A stretch of DNA of 64,000 nt, from assembly GCA_013180625.2 (NCBI GenBank), contig SNVD02007221.1, positions 221,218-285,217 on the forward strand. Reading direction: 5' to 3'. This DNA comes from Boswellia sacra (taxonomy: Eukaryota; Streptophyta; Magnoliopsida; Sapindales; Burseraceae). How positions within the stretch are numbered: position 1 is the stretch's first letter; every line of letters starts with the position of its first letter. Below the pieces are notes generated by a model, which was not told the origin of the DNA, did not search any database, and was given only the letters and a program-made list of their open reading frames with translations. Shown piece after piece: positions 20,746-32,025 of this stretch. The translations under genes and the position numbers were made by a program.

Positions 20746-21327
20746 GTACTTGAGTCTAACCTCATGAGAAACAATAATATCCCCATTATAATAGTCATGA
20801 ATTCAATTTGACCTTTAAATGGTCGGCAATAAATACTAGCGAGAATCATGTGTTGTTATTTAATTAAAAGGGTTTACTGTTATGCGTATTTCTTTCTCTC
20901 GTAATTAAATCTGATTCTGATGCAATAGAATTTAAGGAAAAACGATTAGAATTATTAATTTAATCATCTCCGACGGAACTCAAACGCAAATTATACGCTT
21001 AATTGGAAATATTATAGGATATAACAAAATTATGAAATTGCTGCTTCCTTGGTGTCAAGGTAAAGCAATCTAAACCCGGAAAAGGAAAGGAAATGTGTTA
21101 CACGTGTTACACCAACAAACAAGCAAAATAAATTACATAGAAAATGGTAGAGGACACTGCAGAATTTCTGGACGGTGTTTGCCTCTCCGAGATTCTTGAC
21201 TCGTTGTTGTTCTGTTTGCTGCCTTTTTGCCTGTTTCGAAGAAGAAATTGGCACGAAAAAGGCGAAAACAACTAGAAGAACGACGAGACTGACAACTGCA
21301 AGAACAACGACCAGTGACGGCTGAAGA
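20746..21327. other. intergenic, no confident gene
   Basis: The part from about 21040 to 21310 is less AT-rich and has short open frames on both strands, but no motif that I recognise. Confidence 0.4.
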
Positions 21328-21336
21328 CTATAATAA

Positions 21337-21550
21337 GAGTAATGCTACTCATACAAACTACTTATACAAACTCACCTATACAAACTGATGTAGCATCCCT
21401 ATATGATCGCCACATCACCCATATTAATTAATGTCATTTATTATTAATATATATTTATCAAATTACTGCATTTATTTATCAAATCACATTATGCCACGTC
21501 AGTTTGTATGTGTGAGTTTGTATAAATAGTTTGTATGAGTAGCATTACTC
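21337..21550. mobile_element. MITE family A, complete, with perfect 9-bp target duplication
   Basis: This 214-bp element has terminal inverted repeats of about 24 bp starting GAGTAATGCTACTCATACAA. It is flanked by CTATAATAA at 21328-21336 and again at 21551-21559, a perfect 9-bp direct repeat. A 9-bp duplication points to the Mutator superfamily. The interior is short and non-coding. This is the best-preserved copy and can serve as the family reference. Confidence 0.9.
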
Positions 21551-21559
21551 CTATAATAA

Positions 21560-22461
21560 TATGCGACAAAAATTATCATTTAAGTAATTAATCTATGTTG
21601 TAAATATATATGTATATATAGATTAAATTGATAGGATAAATAGGAATGTTATTCAAAGTTAAATAAAATCTTAATTATGAGATTAATGCAGATAATAATC
21701 ATGATAATGATGATGATCGTTTCTCTGAGAAAGCAACAAGATATATTGGTTTAGGATTGTTCTTTTGAAACAATACTGATTTAAGAAATAATTGGGACTT
21801 TATCTCAATAAGCTGTGTCTTAATTTATGTCATCTGTATTTCCTGATCTTCATCAAGAAGCTTGATGAAATTAAATTTTTACTTTTATTTTTTAGCTCCT
21901 CTTAAGTTATGAAATATAGGAAATATTTAACGAATATATTTAAATGATCTTTATTTTTGGAAATTTGGTGTGCATTTCGCTAGTCATTAGAGTAACCCCA
22001 TCTCCAACGTTAAAAGGGGAAAAATGTAATTAAAAAACAAAATTGCAGTCTGCAGCCACTCCAATAACTCTCATTCTCTATGTGATGAGCTTTTTGATCC
22101 CTTCTATGGACCCCAAGGGTAGCCTTTCGAATTTCGTTAATCATTGAAAACTTTGAAATTGTTTATTTATTTTTTGTATAGCAAAATTTGAGTGCTTGTT
22201 TTAATTGTGATACTTGCGATATTATCCTAGTTCATATATGGCAAATATTCTCTTTCCCATTTAATTTAGATAATGGGTTGAAATCTTTTGAGACAAAAAT
22301 TTGACATACATTTATACTTATTGATTCATATAATCCAATGGTTAAGATAATTAATAAGTTAGACATTATTAAATAAAATTTTTGACTTTCAATCTCAACT
22401 ATTGGATTATATGTAATCAATTACTAGAAATTTGTATCAACATTTTGAATAAAAAATTGAA
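21560..22461. other. intergenic, no gene seen
   Basis: AT-rich sequence. A CATGATAATGATGATGATCG stretch near 21699 and the block around 21990-22140 show no coding features. Confidence 0.45.
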
Positions 22462-22632
22462 TAATACTACCTCTACAATCCGTTTATAATCAATCCTCCT
22501 TACAATCGAGATTGGCAAAATCCTACTAGAGATATAATTACACTTATTTAATTTTATTTTTTTCCTCCTCTAGTAAATTTAGTTAACTTAGGTTATAAGG
22601 AGATTTGGTTGTAAATATGTTATAAGTGTTAC
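22462..22632. mobile_element. MITE family B copy
   Basis: TAATACTACCTCTACAATCC at the left and GGTTGTAAATATGTTATAAG at the right are roughly inverted. The interior block GGCAAAATCCTACTAGAGAT with TTTTTTCCTCCTCTAGTAAATTT recurs in the copies at 31010, 31835 and 53618. Non-coding. Confidence 0.65.
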
Positions 22633-22720
22633 ACGCTCTAAAAAATTTATGTTAAAAAATTTCCCATAGATTGCTTACTGCTCTTTTTCAATTAATATAT
22701 AATAAACATTAAATAGTTTA

Positions 22721-22752
<32 letters not shown>

Positions 22753-23073
22753 GATAGAGAATATATAGGAGACTATTAAATTCTATTCTTTTAGTTAATT
22801 AAAAATCTATAAAATTATAATTTCGTCCACAATAAATACGAAATAAATTATGGAGGCTATTGAAATCATAGTTAGGGGCCCAAGAGAACAACTTTGCACA
22901 GATATATTACATGCACTACATGACGTAAATACTACTCTAGTCTAACCAAGTGGTTTGGAAGCAGCTCAATGCATACAATACTCTAAGGCAAGGCGCAGAC
23001 TGCCAACGATGGAGAAAATTTTATTTGTTACGATTATGATTTTCAAAACAATTTTCACAGAGATAAATTAACC
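22633..23073. other. intergenic, no gene seen
   Basis: It includes an AT microsatellite at about 22720-22744. No gene. Confidence 0.5.
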
Positions 23074-23119
23074 TTATTTGTAATGCCCATTGGGCTTGTA
23101 GAAGGCGTGGCCCAGCCCA

Positions 23120-23120
23120 A

Positions 23121-23159
<39 letters not shown>

Positions 23160-23175
23160 TATTATTATTATTATA
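23120..23175. repeat. (AAT)n/(ATT)n microsatellite
   Basis: About 13 AAT units followed by about five ATT units near the start of the solo LTR. It can fold on itself and explains the poly-isoleucine and poly-tyrosine frames in the area. Confidence 0.9.
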
Positions 23176-25339
23176 AATATAATAAATAAATAATAAGAGA
23201 AGGGGGAGACGACAGAAACGGGGAAGAAGAGAGGGGAAATGATTTGCACTGTTCACGTCGGTTACTGTTTACCGCCGTATTTGATCGTCGATTCCGGCCG
23301 ATTTTCGGTGAGTCTCCGATCCCACAATATGTCATTTTAAAGCTTGTAATGTCCTCTTTCCATCCATATATGTATTGTCCTTGTATTCTTCACCGTTTTT
23401 GCGGATCGAAGCATGGAAGCCGACGGCTTCCTATGCATTTTTCGACCAAAATCCGGTGAGTTACTGATAAATCTTTACATTGAATTAGCTTATTCCATGC
23501 TCTTTCTAACCATACAAATTTTGTTACATGTTGATATATGAATTTTGCAAATCGGAGAGAAATGAAATTAGGTCACTATACACTCGCCGGCGGCGACTTT
23601 CTGGCGACATTTCCGGTTATGCTTTCTGGCCATTAAATAATTCTTATAACATTATTCATCTATAAAAGAGCTTAAATTCAGTGAGTGGATTATGTTTCGA
23701 GAATTTTATATTATATAAAATGTATTAAATTTATGGTTTTCCATATAATTTAAATTATTAGTTTAATTAATTGAGTTATATTAAATGTTTTAGAATAGAT
23801 AATAATGATTTATGTATTTTGAAAATAAATGTGTATAAATATTAAATTTTAGATAGAAGTGATAGTTATGGGTAGTGCTAATAGATTAGTTTTTGAATAT
23901 ATAGTAAGCGTTATTTTGATAAGTTTAGATACAATAGAAAAATGAATTTAAAGTGGAAGTTGTAGAATGAATATATTTTATATGTTAATTGAAAGTAGAA
24001 AGTTTTTGTTTATTATTGGGAAATAGACATTTATAATTAAATAAATTTGTATAGAAAAATTGAGGTATTTAGTTATTTTCCTTAAATAAATACATATATT
24101 GAAGAAATGGTGTTTTTGATTTATAAAATGATGAGTGATTTTATATTCAGAATAATAGTAAATTAAAAAGAAAAAAAAGAAAAAGTTTTGGAAATTTGAA
24201 TTTAATTCTGCAGGGGTGATAATGTTAAATTCTAAAACTGCTCAGCAGTAGGGGTTGAATTATAAATTTAGAAACCTGTTACTGAATTTGCAGGGACCTG
24301 AATGCAAAATTCTATAAATTTTAGGATAGTCAAAAAGATTTTAGTTAAATCATGATATTTAAGAATTTGGAAATCTTTGAATTCTAAATTAAAATTTTTG
24401 GGAATTAGTTAAATTTTAAAGTATAATTATGTGAAAGAATGTTATATAGAATGTTATATGCAAAGTATGAGATTTTGAGATAAAAATATAAATTATGGTT
24501 TATAGTGAGATGAAAAGTATTTTATTTTATGAGTTATAATGATTTCTCTAAAAGGCTATTTTTGTGGATATTTTAGAAAGTTTTAGAGAGACTAGAAGAT
24601 TTATTTATTTTTTTACAATTAGAAATATGTTTTAGTATGTATTTAGTTATGTTTAGTTAGCATTTTATAGAATTTCTGAGAATATGTAGCGAATTTAAAA
24701 GAATTCAAATTAGTTTCTTTTGTATTTCTCAAGGGTAAATAGATCCACTTGTTATACTTGTTTTTGATTATTGAGATGTTTGAAAGCTAGTTTTTAAAAT
24801 GATTGTAGACATAAATTTTAGTTTTAAAATTAGTTTTGAGCAAAGATATAACACTTTTAAAGAAAGATTCATATTATATATAAATGAATTGTTTTCTATA
24901 TTATTATAGATGCATATTCTATCATTTTATAGAAAGTGTAAAAGCAGAACAATTATGATCATATTTTTTTTATAGCAATTTGATTTCAAGGATTTCTCAA
25001 AGTATTTGTAAGTATTCTTTTAAATATTTATTATAGATTTTCAAGGATTTGGATGTTATGGGTTTCAGCTTACATAAGTTTTACAGATTTTGATAAATCT
25101 GCTTGAGAAGCAATGATTTAGCATATGAAGCATAATTCGAAAAGAAATCAATTTTAGAAAAAAAAAGAAAGTTTAATTATATTATACTAAGCTGGGACCC
25201 AGCACACTTAGACAGTGAGATAGTAGATTTCAGATAGAAAGATAGAGGCCTTTGGGGCCCGTTTAGACACACATAGAGGCTTTGGGCCGTGTGATCTGGG
25301 CGCTTTAGCTCTTTGGGGGCAGTTCTATGCATGCGTATG

Positions 25340-25560
25340 ATCAGATAGTAGGCCTTTGCGATGTTAGATCTCACCAGGTACAGACAGCTCTGCCTGCGTG
25401 ATGTAGATCTCACCAGGTAAGAGGAGATTCAGATAGTTGGCCTGTGCGATGTTAGATCTCGCTAGGTATAAATAGCTCTGCCTGCGTGATGTAGATCTCA
25501 CCAGGTAAGAGAAAATTCAGATAGCTCTGCCTGTGCGATGTTAGATCTCACCGTGCAGGA
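25340..25560. repeat. tandem array inside the solo LTR
   Basis: Repeats of about 90-95 bp built from GATGTTAGATCTCACCAGGTA and CAGCTCTGCCTGCGTGATG blocks, about two and a half units. A degraded version of the same array is present at 29360-29520 in the sibling LTR. Confidence 0.75.
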
Positions 25561-27293
25561 TCAGACAGTTTCAGGGTACTTGTTTAGTATAATGAAAAGA
25601 GTTTTGAATATGTTTATATGATTTAGTTTGAGAAAGAAGCAAGATTCACAAAGTTTCTTTTTGAAAGAAGATTTTTCTTAGAAAATTATATTTTGTATAT
25701 TACATAACTGAAGCGATGATTTTAGCATATCATCATGAGTTTTATTTTATAAGATTGAGGAAATATGCATTATTTTCATTGTTTTTAAAGAATATAGAAT
25801 CAAATAATTGGATTTGAAGATTTTTAATCAAAAGTTATTAGTTTTCAAAATTCTATGACAGATTTGATGATATTTTGACAAGTACGATAAAATTTTCTTA
25901 AGTATAAATATGAGATGAGATATTCTAGTCAGAAATGTATTATACGATTTTATTATGAGATAGTCATAGTCATACAATCTATGAGTTGTTTAGAAAATAA
26001 AGTCAATAACTGATTTCGTATATGATGAGAGGAATATTATTTGAAAGTTCTATATTAGTTGATTTCTTCTGGCTCGTGTTTATACATTTTTTATATAGTG
26101 ATACATTTTGCACTGTGTACGATATTAGGTAAGGGTTCAAGGTAAAGGTACGTAAGTGAATTGCTTACATAATTGAAGAATATTAAGCTATTTTGGTAAG
26201 TAAGTTGAGGAATTATATAAAGTATTTTCTTTACAAAGGGTTAGTAAAATTTTTTTACGGTTGTTTTATAAGAATGAAGTTTAAAAGAAAGTTAGGAAGA
26301 AGTAGTAGTTTATACGTTATTTTAAAAAGAAAATTTTACTGGTTCTCTTTTAAATATTAATTAAATGTTGTAATTTTCTTTTAAGAAAATGAGATTTTTG
26401 AATAAAGCTTTATTCAAGAAATGAGTTATAGGAAAGAAAGAAAGCAATATTTTATTTAAATAAAATTTGTCCACTCACTGAGCCTTTAGCTCATTCTTTT
26501 CCTATTCTTCTTCCCAACCAGGTGTTGCAGGCTTGGTGCTAAGCTGTCTTTGATGCAAAAGAAGGCCACATGATGTATAATAATTATTCATGCATTTAAA
26601 GTATTTTATTTTTATGTATCTGTATAAATTTTTAAATATTAAGTATGTTGAGTATGATTTATTTATCTTTTAGGATATTGTGGCTGATAAGGACGAAAGT
26701 CGCAAAGGAAGTTGGGATGAGAAATATTTTAGAAGTGTAAAAATATGTGTTTTTGCAGGGGGTTTTCTCCAAATTATAGGGGAAACTCTGCCGGTTTTTC
26801 ATTAAAAATTTTCTGAGTATTTTTTTTAGTATGTTACACAAAAGACTTGAACTAAAAATAATTTTTTTATGAATAGTTTTATCATAGTGACAGAGTAAAA
26901 AGTGTTGGAAGATAGTTAATTGAAAGACTGTTCTCTTAGTGAACAGTTTTAGGCACGACTTGCCTGTGTAGCTAAGGGCGGGTCGTGTCATTATTAACAA
27001 CCCTTGTAATTTTTTTTTTTGAGTACCATGTTTTAATGTAAAGAAACGGGAAAGGATAGGAAAGGAGATAGAAGAAAGTCAATAAGAACTATATAATTTA
27101 TTTTTCACTATCACAAATTTACCCTACATATAAGGAAAAAGAAAAAAAGAAAAAGAGATAGAACTTATTTATAAATTTTAGTGGGGCTTATTTATCATTC
27201 CTCCTCTAATAAAGGTTAATTGGAAATCTTTGGATCCAGATAGCCCCAAGCTTGTTTGATATAGACATTTGACAAACGTTGTTAAAGCCTTTA

Positions 27294-30200
27294 AGAAAGA
27301 ACCTATTCCATGGGCTTCTATAACTAGCAAGCCCAAGCCCAAGCACAATCTACACTTTTATTTCAACCAGCCTAGCCCTTAACTTAATTATATAAACAAG
27401 GAAAAAAAAAGAGAGACAAAATTATAGAGAAAAAGAGATGAACTGAGAACTTTTGAGAAAAGGGAGAAGAAACATGGTGAAGGGGCTCATTTGGGGGGCT
27501 ATTTGAAGAAGAAGTGCTAAGTAAATTTCTTAATCCGAAGGCAATATTAAGTGATTCTTGTGTATGTTTCATTAAGGAAATTAAAATTAAGAAGATGTTT
27601 GAATGTTTTAGAATTTAGAGAGAGAGAGGGAAGAACAAAGATTAAATTGAAAGTCTCACTGGAGATATTTCATATTCCTCTTGATTTTTATGCATTTTGT
27701 TTGAAGAAATGTTAAGTGTAGATGATGGTGATGAAAATCTAGCCTGTGAACAGTAGATATTTCCAAAATATCTGCAGTTTATTGGCTTTGAATTTGATTC
27801 TTAAATTTACATGTATTATAATAGATATCCTAAGGGTTTAATTAAAATTGGTTTCACTAAAAAATGTTGAGTATGCAATTTTATATGATTATTAAAAATT
27901 TACTATTTAATAATGAAATTTTCAGATTTTTGCAGAGGTCTATATTGGGTAAATTAATTAAGGTACATAGAGAACTTATAAAATTATGGATTTTGGGATA
28001 TTTTCTTTTTTTTTTTTGTGTCTAGTTTAATACTAGAAAATTTTGTGATTTTAGGAGTGAACCATGAATTATTATGTATTTTTGAATAGAGAGAGGCTAG
28101 TTCTGGAAATTATTTGATAGGGTTGCTGGGTCTAAGAAATTAAATTATTTAAGATATCTAATGAATTTAGAATGCTATGAAATTTTACAATTTTACATTT
28201 TGTTAGATAAATATATCTAGAAAGTTTGTGTTAAATCTTGAATCATTCAAGTGAGTAGATTATTTATTAAAAATCAGAGAACCAACAATGCTCTATTTCG
28301 AAAGTTGAAAATGGAGTTAATTAGCATTGATTAGACTAAGATGTGAAGTTGGTTATTGGGAATCCTAAGCATTCAAGTTCATTATAAATTGAATATGATA
28401 TGATGAGTTTTTTTGTCATGTTAGGACGAAGAAGAACTTAGTTCATTGTTGAATGAGATGGCAACCTAGGTGGAACATTGACTTAGGAATCTATTACAAG
28501 CTAATGGGGTTTGTGCAACCAGATTAGTGAGTGAGAAAAATCATGTTTTCTTTTAGAAGTATATTTTAAATTGCTATTTTTCTTTGTACATGTTAGAAAG
28601 TTTTAAAGCGGTTAGGAGATTTATTCTCTAGATAAACTAAGAAGCATATTTTAGTTGTTTATTTAGTAAATTTTATTTAGCATGGATATTTACTGTGATA
28701 TTTTAGCAATTTAGAAGTATTCAAGCTAGGTTCCTATATTATTTCTTGAAGATATAAATAACACTATTTACTACACTTAATTTGAGTCATTGAGATATTC
28801 AAAGTTAGTTTTCAAAATATTTCTAGACAAAGATATACAAAGATATTGCATTTAGAAAGGAAAACTCAGATTTTATGTTTAAAATTATTTAATTTGTTCA
28901 AAGGCTTTATAATTTATTCAAGAAAGATATTTTTACAATACTAGAGAAATTGTGTTAATCATGATTTTTGTGACCATTTTAACAATTTTTTTCAAAGGTT
29001 TCTTGGAGTATTTGAATTGCTTTTTAGATATTTATCACTGATTTTAATGGTTCAATTATTTTTTTGCTTTAGATTTCATAAAATTATTAGTTTTAGGAAA
29101 GTTCAATGAAAAATAAAGTTTTAGCATATAAAGCAGTAGTTTTAGCAAAGAAAAGAAAGTAGTTTTAGCAAAGACAAGAAAGTTCAGTCATGATATCCTA
29201 TGCTAGTACCCAGATTCAAATAATGAGACAGTAGATTCATTTAGACAGTTACATAGATAGAGGTCCTTGAAACTCGTTCAGACAGATATAGAGATTTTAG
29301 GCAATATCTAGGCGTTTAGCCATTTGGGAGTAGCTCTGCACATGCGTATGACCAGTTTAGCAGGCATGTGCGATATTAGATCTCGCTAAGTGTAGATAGC
29401 TCTACCTGTGTGATGTTAGATCTCACCAGATATGAGGAGTTTCAGATAGACCTATATGATACTAGATCTCACCATATATGAGGAGTTTCAGATAGACTTG
29501 TGTGATCTCGCTAAGTATGATCAGACAACTTTAAGGGTACTTGTTTAATATATTAGCATGTGTTTTTTTTTAAATATTTTATATGAGTTAAGAAAAGAAA
29601 AGTTAAGAAAAGAAGAATTGACAGCAAATTTGTATAAATTTTCATAAAGGTTTAGAAACAGCTTTATGATGACGGTTTTATGCATGCTTAATAGTTCAAT
29701 TATTTTGAAAATCCTATGAAAGTTAAAGTTTATTCCTTTTTATGAGCAAGTATTATTTACATAAGTTTCTTAAAAATATTTTTTTTAAATCATGCATTAT
29801 ATTGCAAATAGCATTTGAGCAAAAAATTTAGCATAATTATCATAAGCATTGTTTTATGCAATTGAGAAAAGCACTTTTTTTTTTTTAAAAATTGTAGAAC
29901 AAGCAGAAGTATTTGAAGAACTTAGTTATTCAATAGTTTATTTATTCTAAAGTTATAGAAAAGATTTGATGATATGTTAGTTATTATGTTCCAATCTATT
30001 AGAAGTTTTTCTTTTAAAGACTTTCAATAGAATAAAGGTTTTCTAATATAATGTTTTCAAACAAATTGATTTACTAATATACCCTTATCCCCACTCACTG
30101 AGTTTTATGCTCACCCCTTTCTTTTAAAAATCTTTCCCCTCCAGGTGGAAGCAAGCTGTGATCCAGTTAGCAAGTTTGAGGTCAAGCCACGTGATGATGC

Positions 30201-30401
30201 AATGATACATCTAGCATTTTCATTAGGGTTGTAATAGATATGTTAGAAAATTATTATTAGTTATTGTAATTGAAGTTTTATTTTATATTCATTAAATTAA
30301 ATTTTAAGTTTGCTTCATGAGACAGATAAGAGTTAAGTAACAGTCTCTAGCTCACATATTTAGGCATGGTTCGCCCGCGTAGCTAGCGGCAGGTCGTGTC
30401 A
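27294..30401 (+). mobile_element. solo LTR of the same family (copy 2, diverged)
   Basis: The order of blocks matches copy 1: TTAGAAAGTTTTAAAGCGGTT (copy 1 TTTTAGAGAGACTAG), the GCATGCGTATGACCAG and TTAGATCTCGCTAAG array, CCACTCACTGAGTTTTATGC, and the right end CGGCAGGTCGTGTCA at 30401. The base after the end begins CTTTA, and CTTTA also occurs at 27289-27293, which would be the 5-bp target duplication. The left terminus no longer begins with TG, so that boundary is less secure. The length would be 3.1 kb against 3.9 kb in copy 1. No coding sequence. Confidence 0.65.
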
Positions 30402-30406
30402 CTTTA

Positions 30407-30916
30407 TCCCTCTAATAATTTAGTTTTCAAAACAAATAAATTGATTAAAACATAAGGTTTATTAGACAATGGCTGAATAAGATAAATTGGAAAGAAAATA
30501 AAGAACATTGAGTAAAAAGGAATTTTTCTTAATCAATTCCCCTTGTTCTAGATTTCTTTACATATATTTTCTATTTCTCTTCTTTATAATCAGATCATAT
30601 ATTTGCTATATAACAATTAAATTTTCATCTTTGAATTTAATTTTTATACCTCTATATATATGATAATCTGGAAAAGAATTAAATCTTGACAACTATAAAT
30701 GGATGTTAATTTCTTAATAAAAATTTTGTTGTTCACAATTTAATTTATTTATAAAAAGACTATATGCTATACTTAAAGACTTCGTATGTTAATTAAGGTA
30801 GCAATACTCAATTATTGACACATCATCATTTTGTATTAAATGAGTTGATTTTGTATACACTTTATATATAGCTTAAATAAGCAAAATATGAATGGATGGG
30901 TAGAAGATAAAAGAGT
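30407..30916. other. intergenic, no gene seen
   Basis: AT-rich, no coding or repeat signal beyond low complexity. Confidence 0.5.
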
Positions 30917-31008
30917 AGAGTGCTATTACACCTACAACTCATCTACAACCAACTCTTATTCAACCTGAGTTGGCAAAACATTGCTAGATGCAAACAAAAA
31001 AATAAAAC
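30917..31008. mobile_element. MITE family B, left half only
   Basis: GAGTGCTATTACACCTACAA then CAACCAACTCTTATTCAACC and TGAGTTGGCAAAACATTGC match the left half of the copy at 31835. It stops where the next MITE begins. Confidence 0.6.
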
Positions 31009-31009
31009 A

Positions 31010-31198
31010 GTAGTGCTACACTTAAATCTACATACAACCCAAACTCTACAAGCCGATGTAGAAGTTTACATGACAAAAATTTACTAGAGGAGGAAAAACA
31101 AAAAAGAATAAAGGAATTTACATCTCTAATAGGATTTTGTCATGTAGACTACCACATCAGTTTGTAGAGTTTAGGTTGTATATAGGTTATAAGTCTAG
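31010..31198. mobile_element. MITE family B, complete copy
   Basis: AGTAGTGCTACACTTAAATC at the left and GGTTATAAGTCTAGCAT at the right are imperfect inverted repeats. AAAATAAAA just before the left end and just after the right end is a plausible 9-bp target duplication. The interior holds the family block TTTACTAGAGGAGGAAAAAC and AATAGGATTTTGTCATGTAG. It lies directly beside the half-copy at 30917, suggesting insertion into it. Confidence 0.7.
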
Positions 31199-31328
31199 CA
31201 TAAAATAAAAATAAATAAGGAATATTAAATTTTATCACATGATAATTATTCATCCAATGATATTTTGATAACTCGGGTTATCTAAAGAATTGGTTGTATA
31301 ATGAGGTATAAATATAACATTGTTCAAA

Positions 31329-31507
31329 ATAGTAATTATATTCTTACAAACTTTATATACAAACTGAGGTAGCATTACTTATTTAATCATACATTATCAC
31401 TTCTTCTTAAATGAGTTAACTTTATATTTTCACTACTTCAATCACCTTAGCACTTATCAATTTGTATGCAAGAGTTTATATATAAAGTTTGTAAGACTAG
31501 CATTATT
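31329..31507. mobile_element. MITE related to family A
   Basis: The left end AATAGTAATTATATTCTTAC and right end GTAAGACTAGCATTATT are inverted, followed inward by AAACTTTATATACAAACT and its mirror AGTTTATATATAAAGTTT. The interior differs from the reference copy. Non-coding. Confidence 0.65.
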
Positions 31508-31834
31508 CAAATGAAAACAAATGGGGGAAGTTAAATTATGTGAGATAGAAATTATTATCCAATTAATAAGATTTTTATCAACTATGGTTGTGTGAAGTTA
31601 GTTGCATAAATAGGTCATAGATTTAAAACTATTCATAATTAGATTAATATAATGTGTATCGTATATTAATTTAGTGATATCATTTTGATTGAAATTACAT
31701 GGATTAGAAATTAGAGGAATTAAATTTTTACCATAGATGAATGCAGTTCTAAATAAGGAATTTTTTTAATGTATAATACAATCAAAAGTAATCAATGCAA
31801 GATCATATCACATTAAATAGATTGAGAAAATGTT

Positions 31835-32025
31835 TGGGTAATACTATAGCTACAACCTACTTACAACCAACTTTTTAACTTTTCTTACAACTTGAGTTGA
31901 CAAAAATTTACTGGAGGAGGAAAAAACAAAAATTATCAAGGGAAGTTACATCTCCAATAGGGATTTGCCAACTAAGGTTGTAGGTGAGTTGGTTGTAAAT
32001 GGGTAATAGATGTAATATTATTCAA
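31835..32025. mobile_element. MITE family B copy
   Basis: TAATACTATAGCTACAACCT at the left is mirrored by GGTTGTAAATGGGTAATAGA at the right. The interior includes TTTACTGGAGGAGGAAAAAA and CATCTCCAATAGGGATTTGC. This is the fourth MITE-like unit within about 1.1 kb. Confidence 0.7.

Larger units (their letters stand above)
23079..26990 (+). mobile_element. solo LTR of a long-LTR Gypsy-type retrotransposon (copy 1)
   Basis: The segment starts TGTAATGCCCATTGGGC and ends GGGCGGGTCGTGTCA. It is flanked by a perfect 5-bp direct repeat, TTATT at 23074-23078 and 26991-26995. TG...CA ends and a 5-bp duplication define an LTR. No coding region, primer-binding site or second LTR lies inside, so this is a solo LTR of 3912 bp left by recombination. 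It contains an (AAT)n/(ATT)n microsatellite (23120-23175), a tandem array (25340-25560) and CCACTCACTGAGCCTTTAGC near the right end, a block also present in copy 2. LTRs this long suggest the Tekay/Del group of chromoviruses, which is inference. Open frames inside are spurious. Confidence 0.85.

Noticed and set aside
23055..23256. Poly-isoleucine and poly-tyrosine proteins
   Set aside because: They are translations of the (AAT)n/(ATT)n microsatellite.
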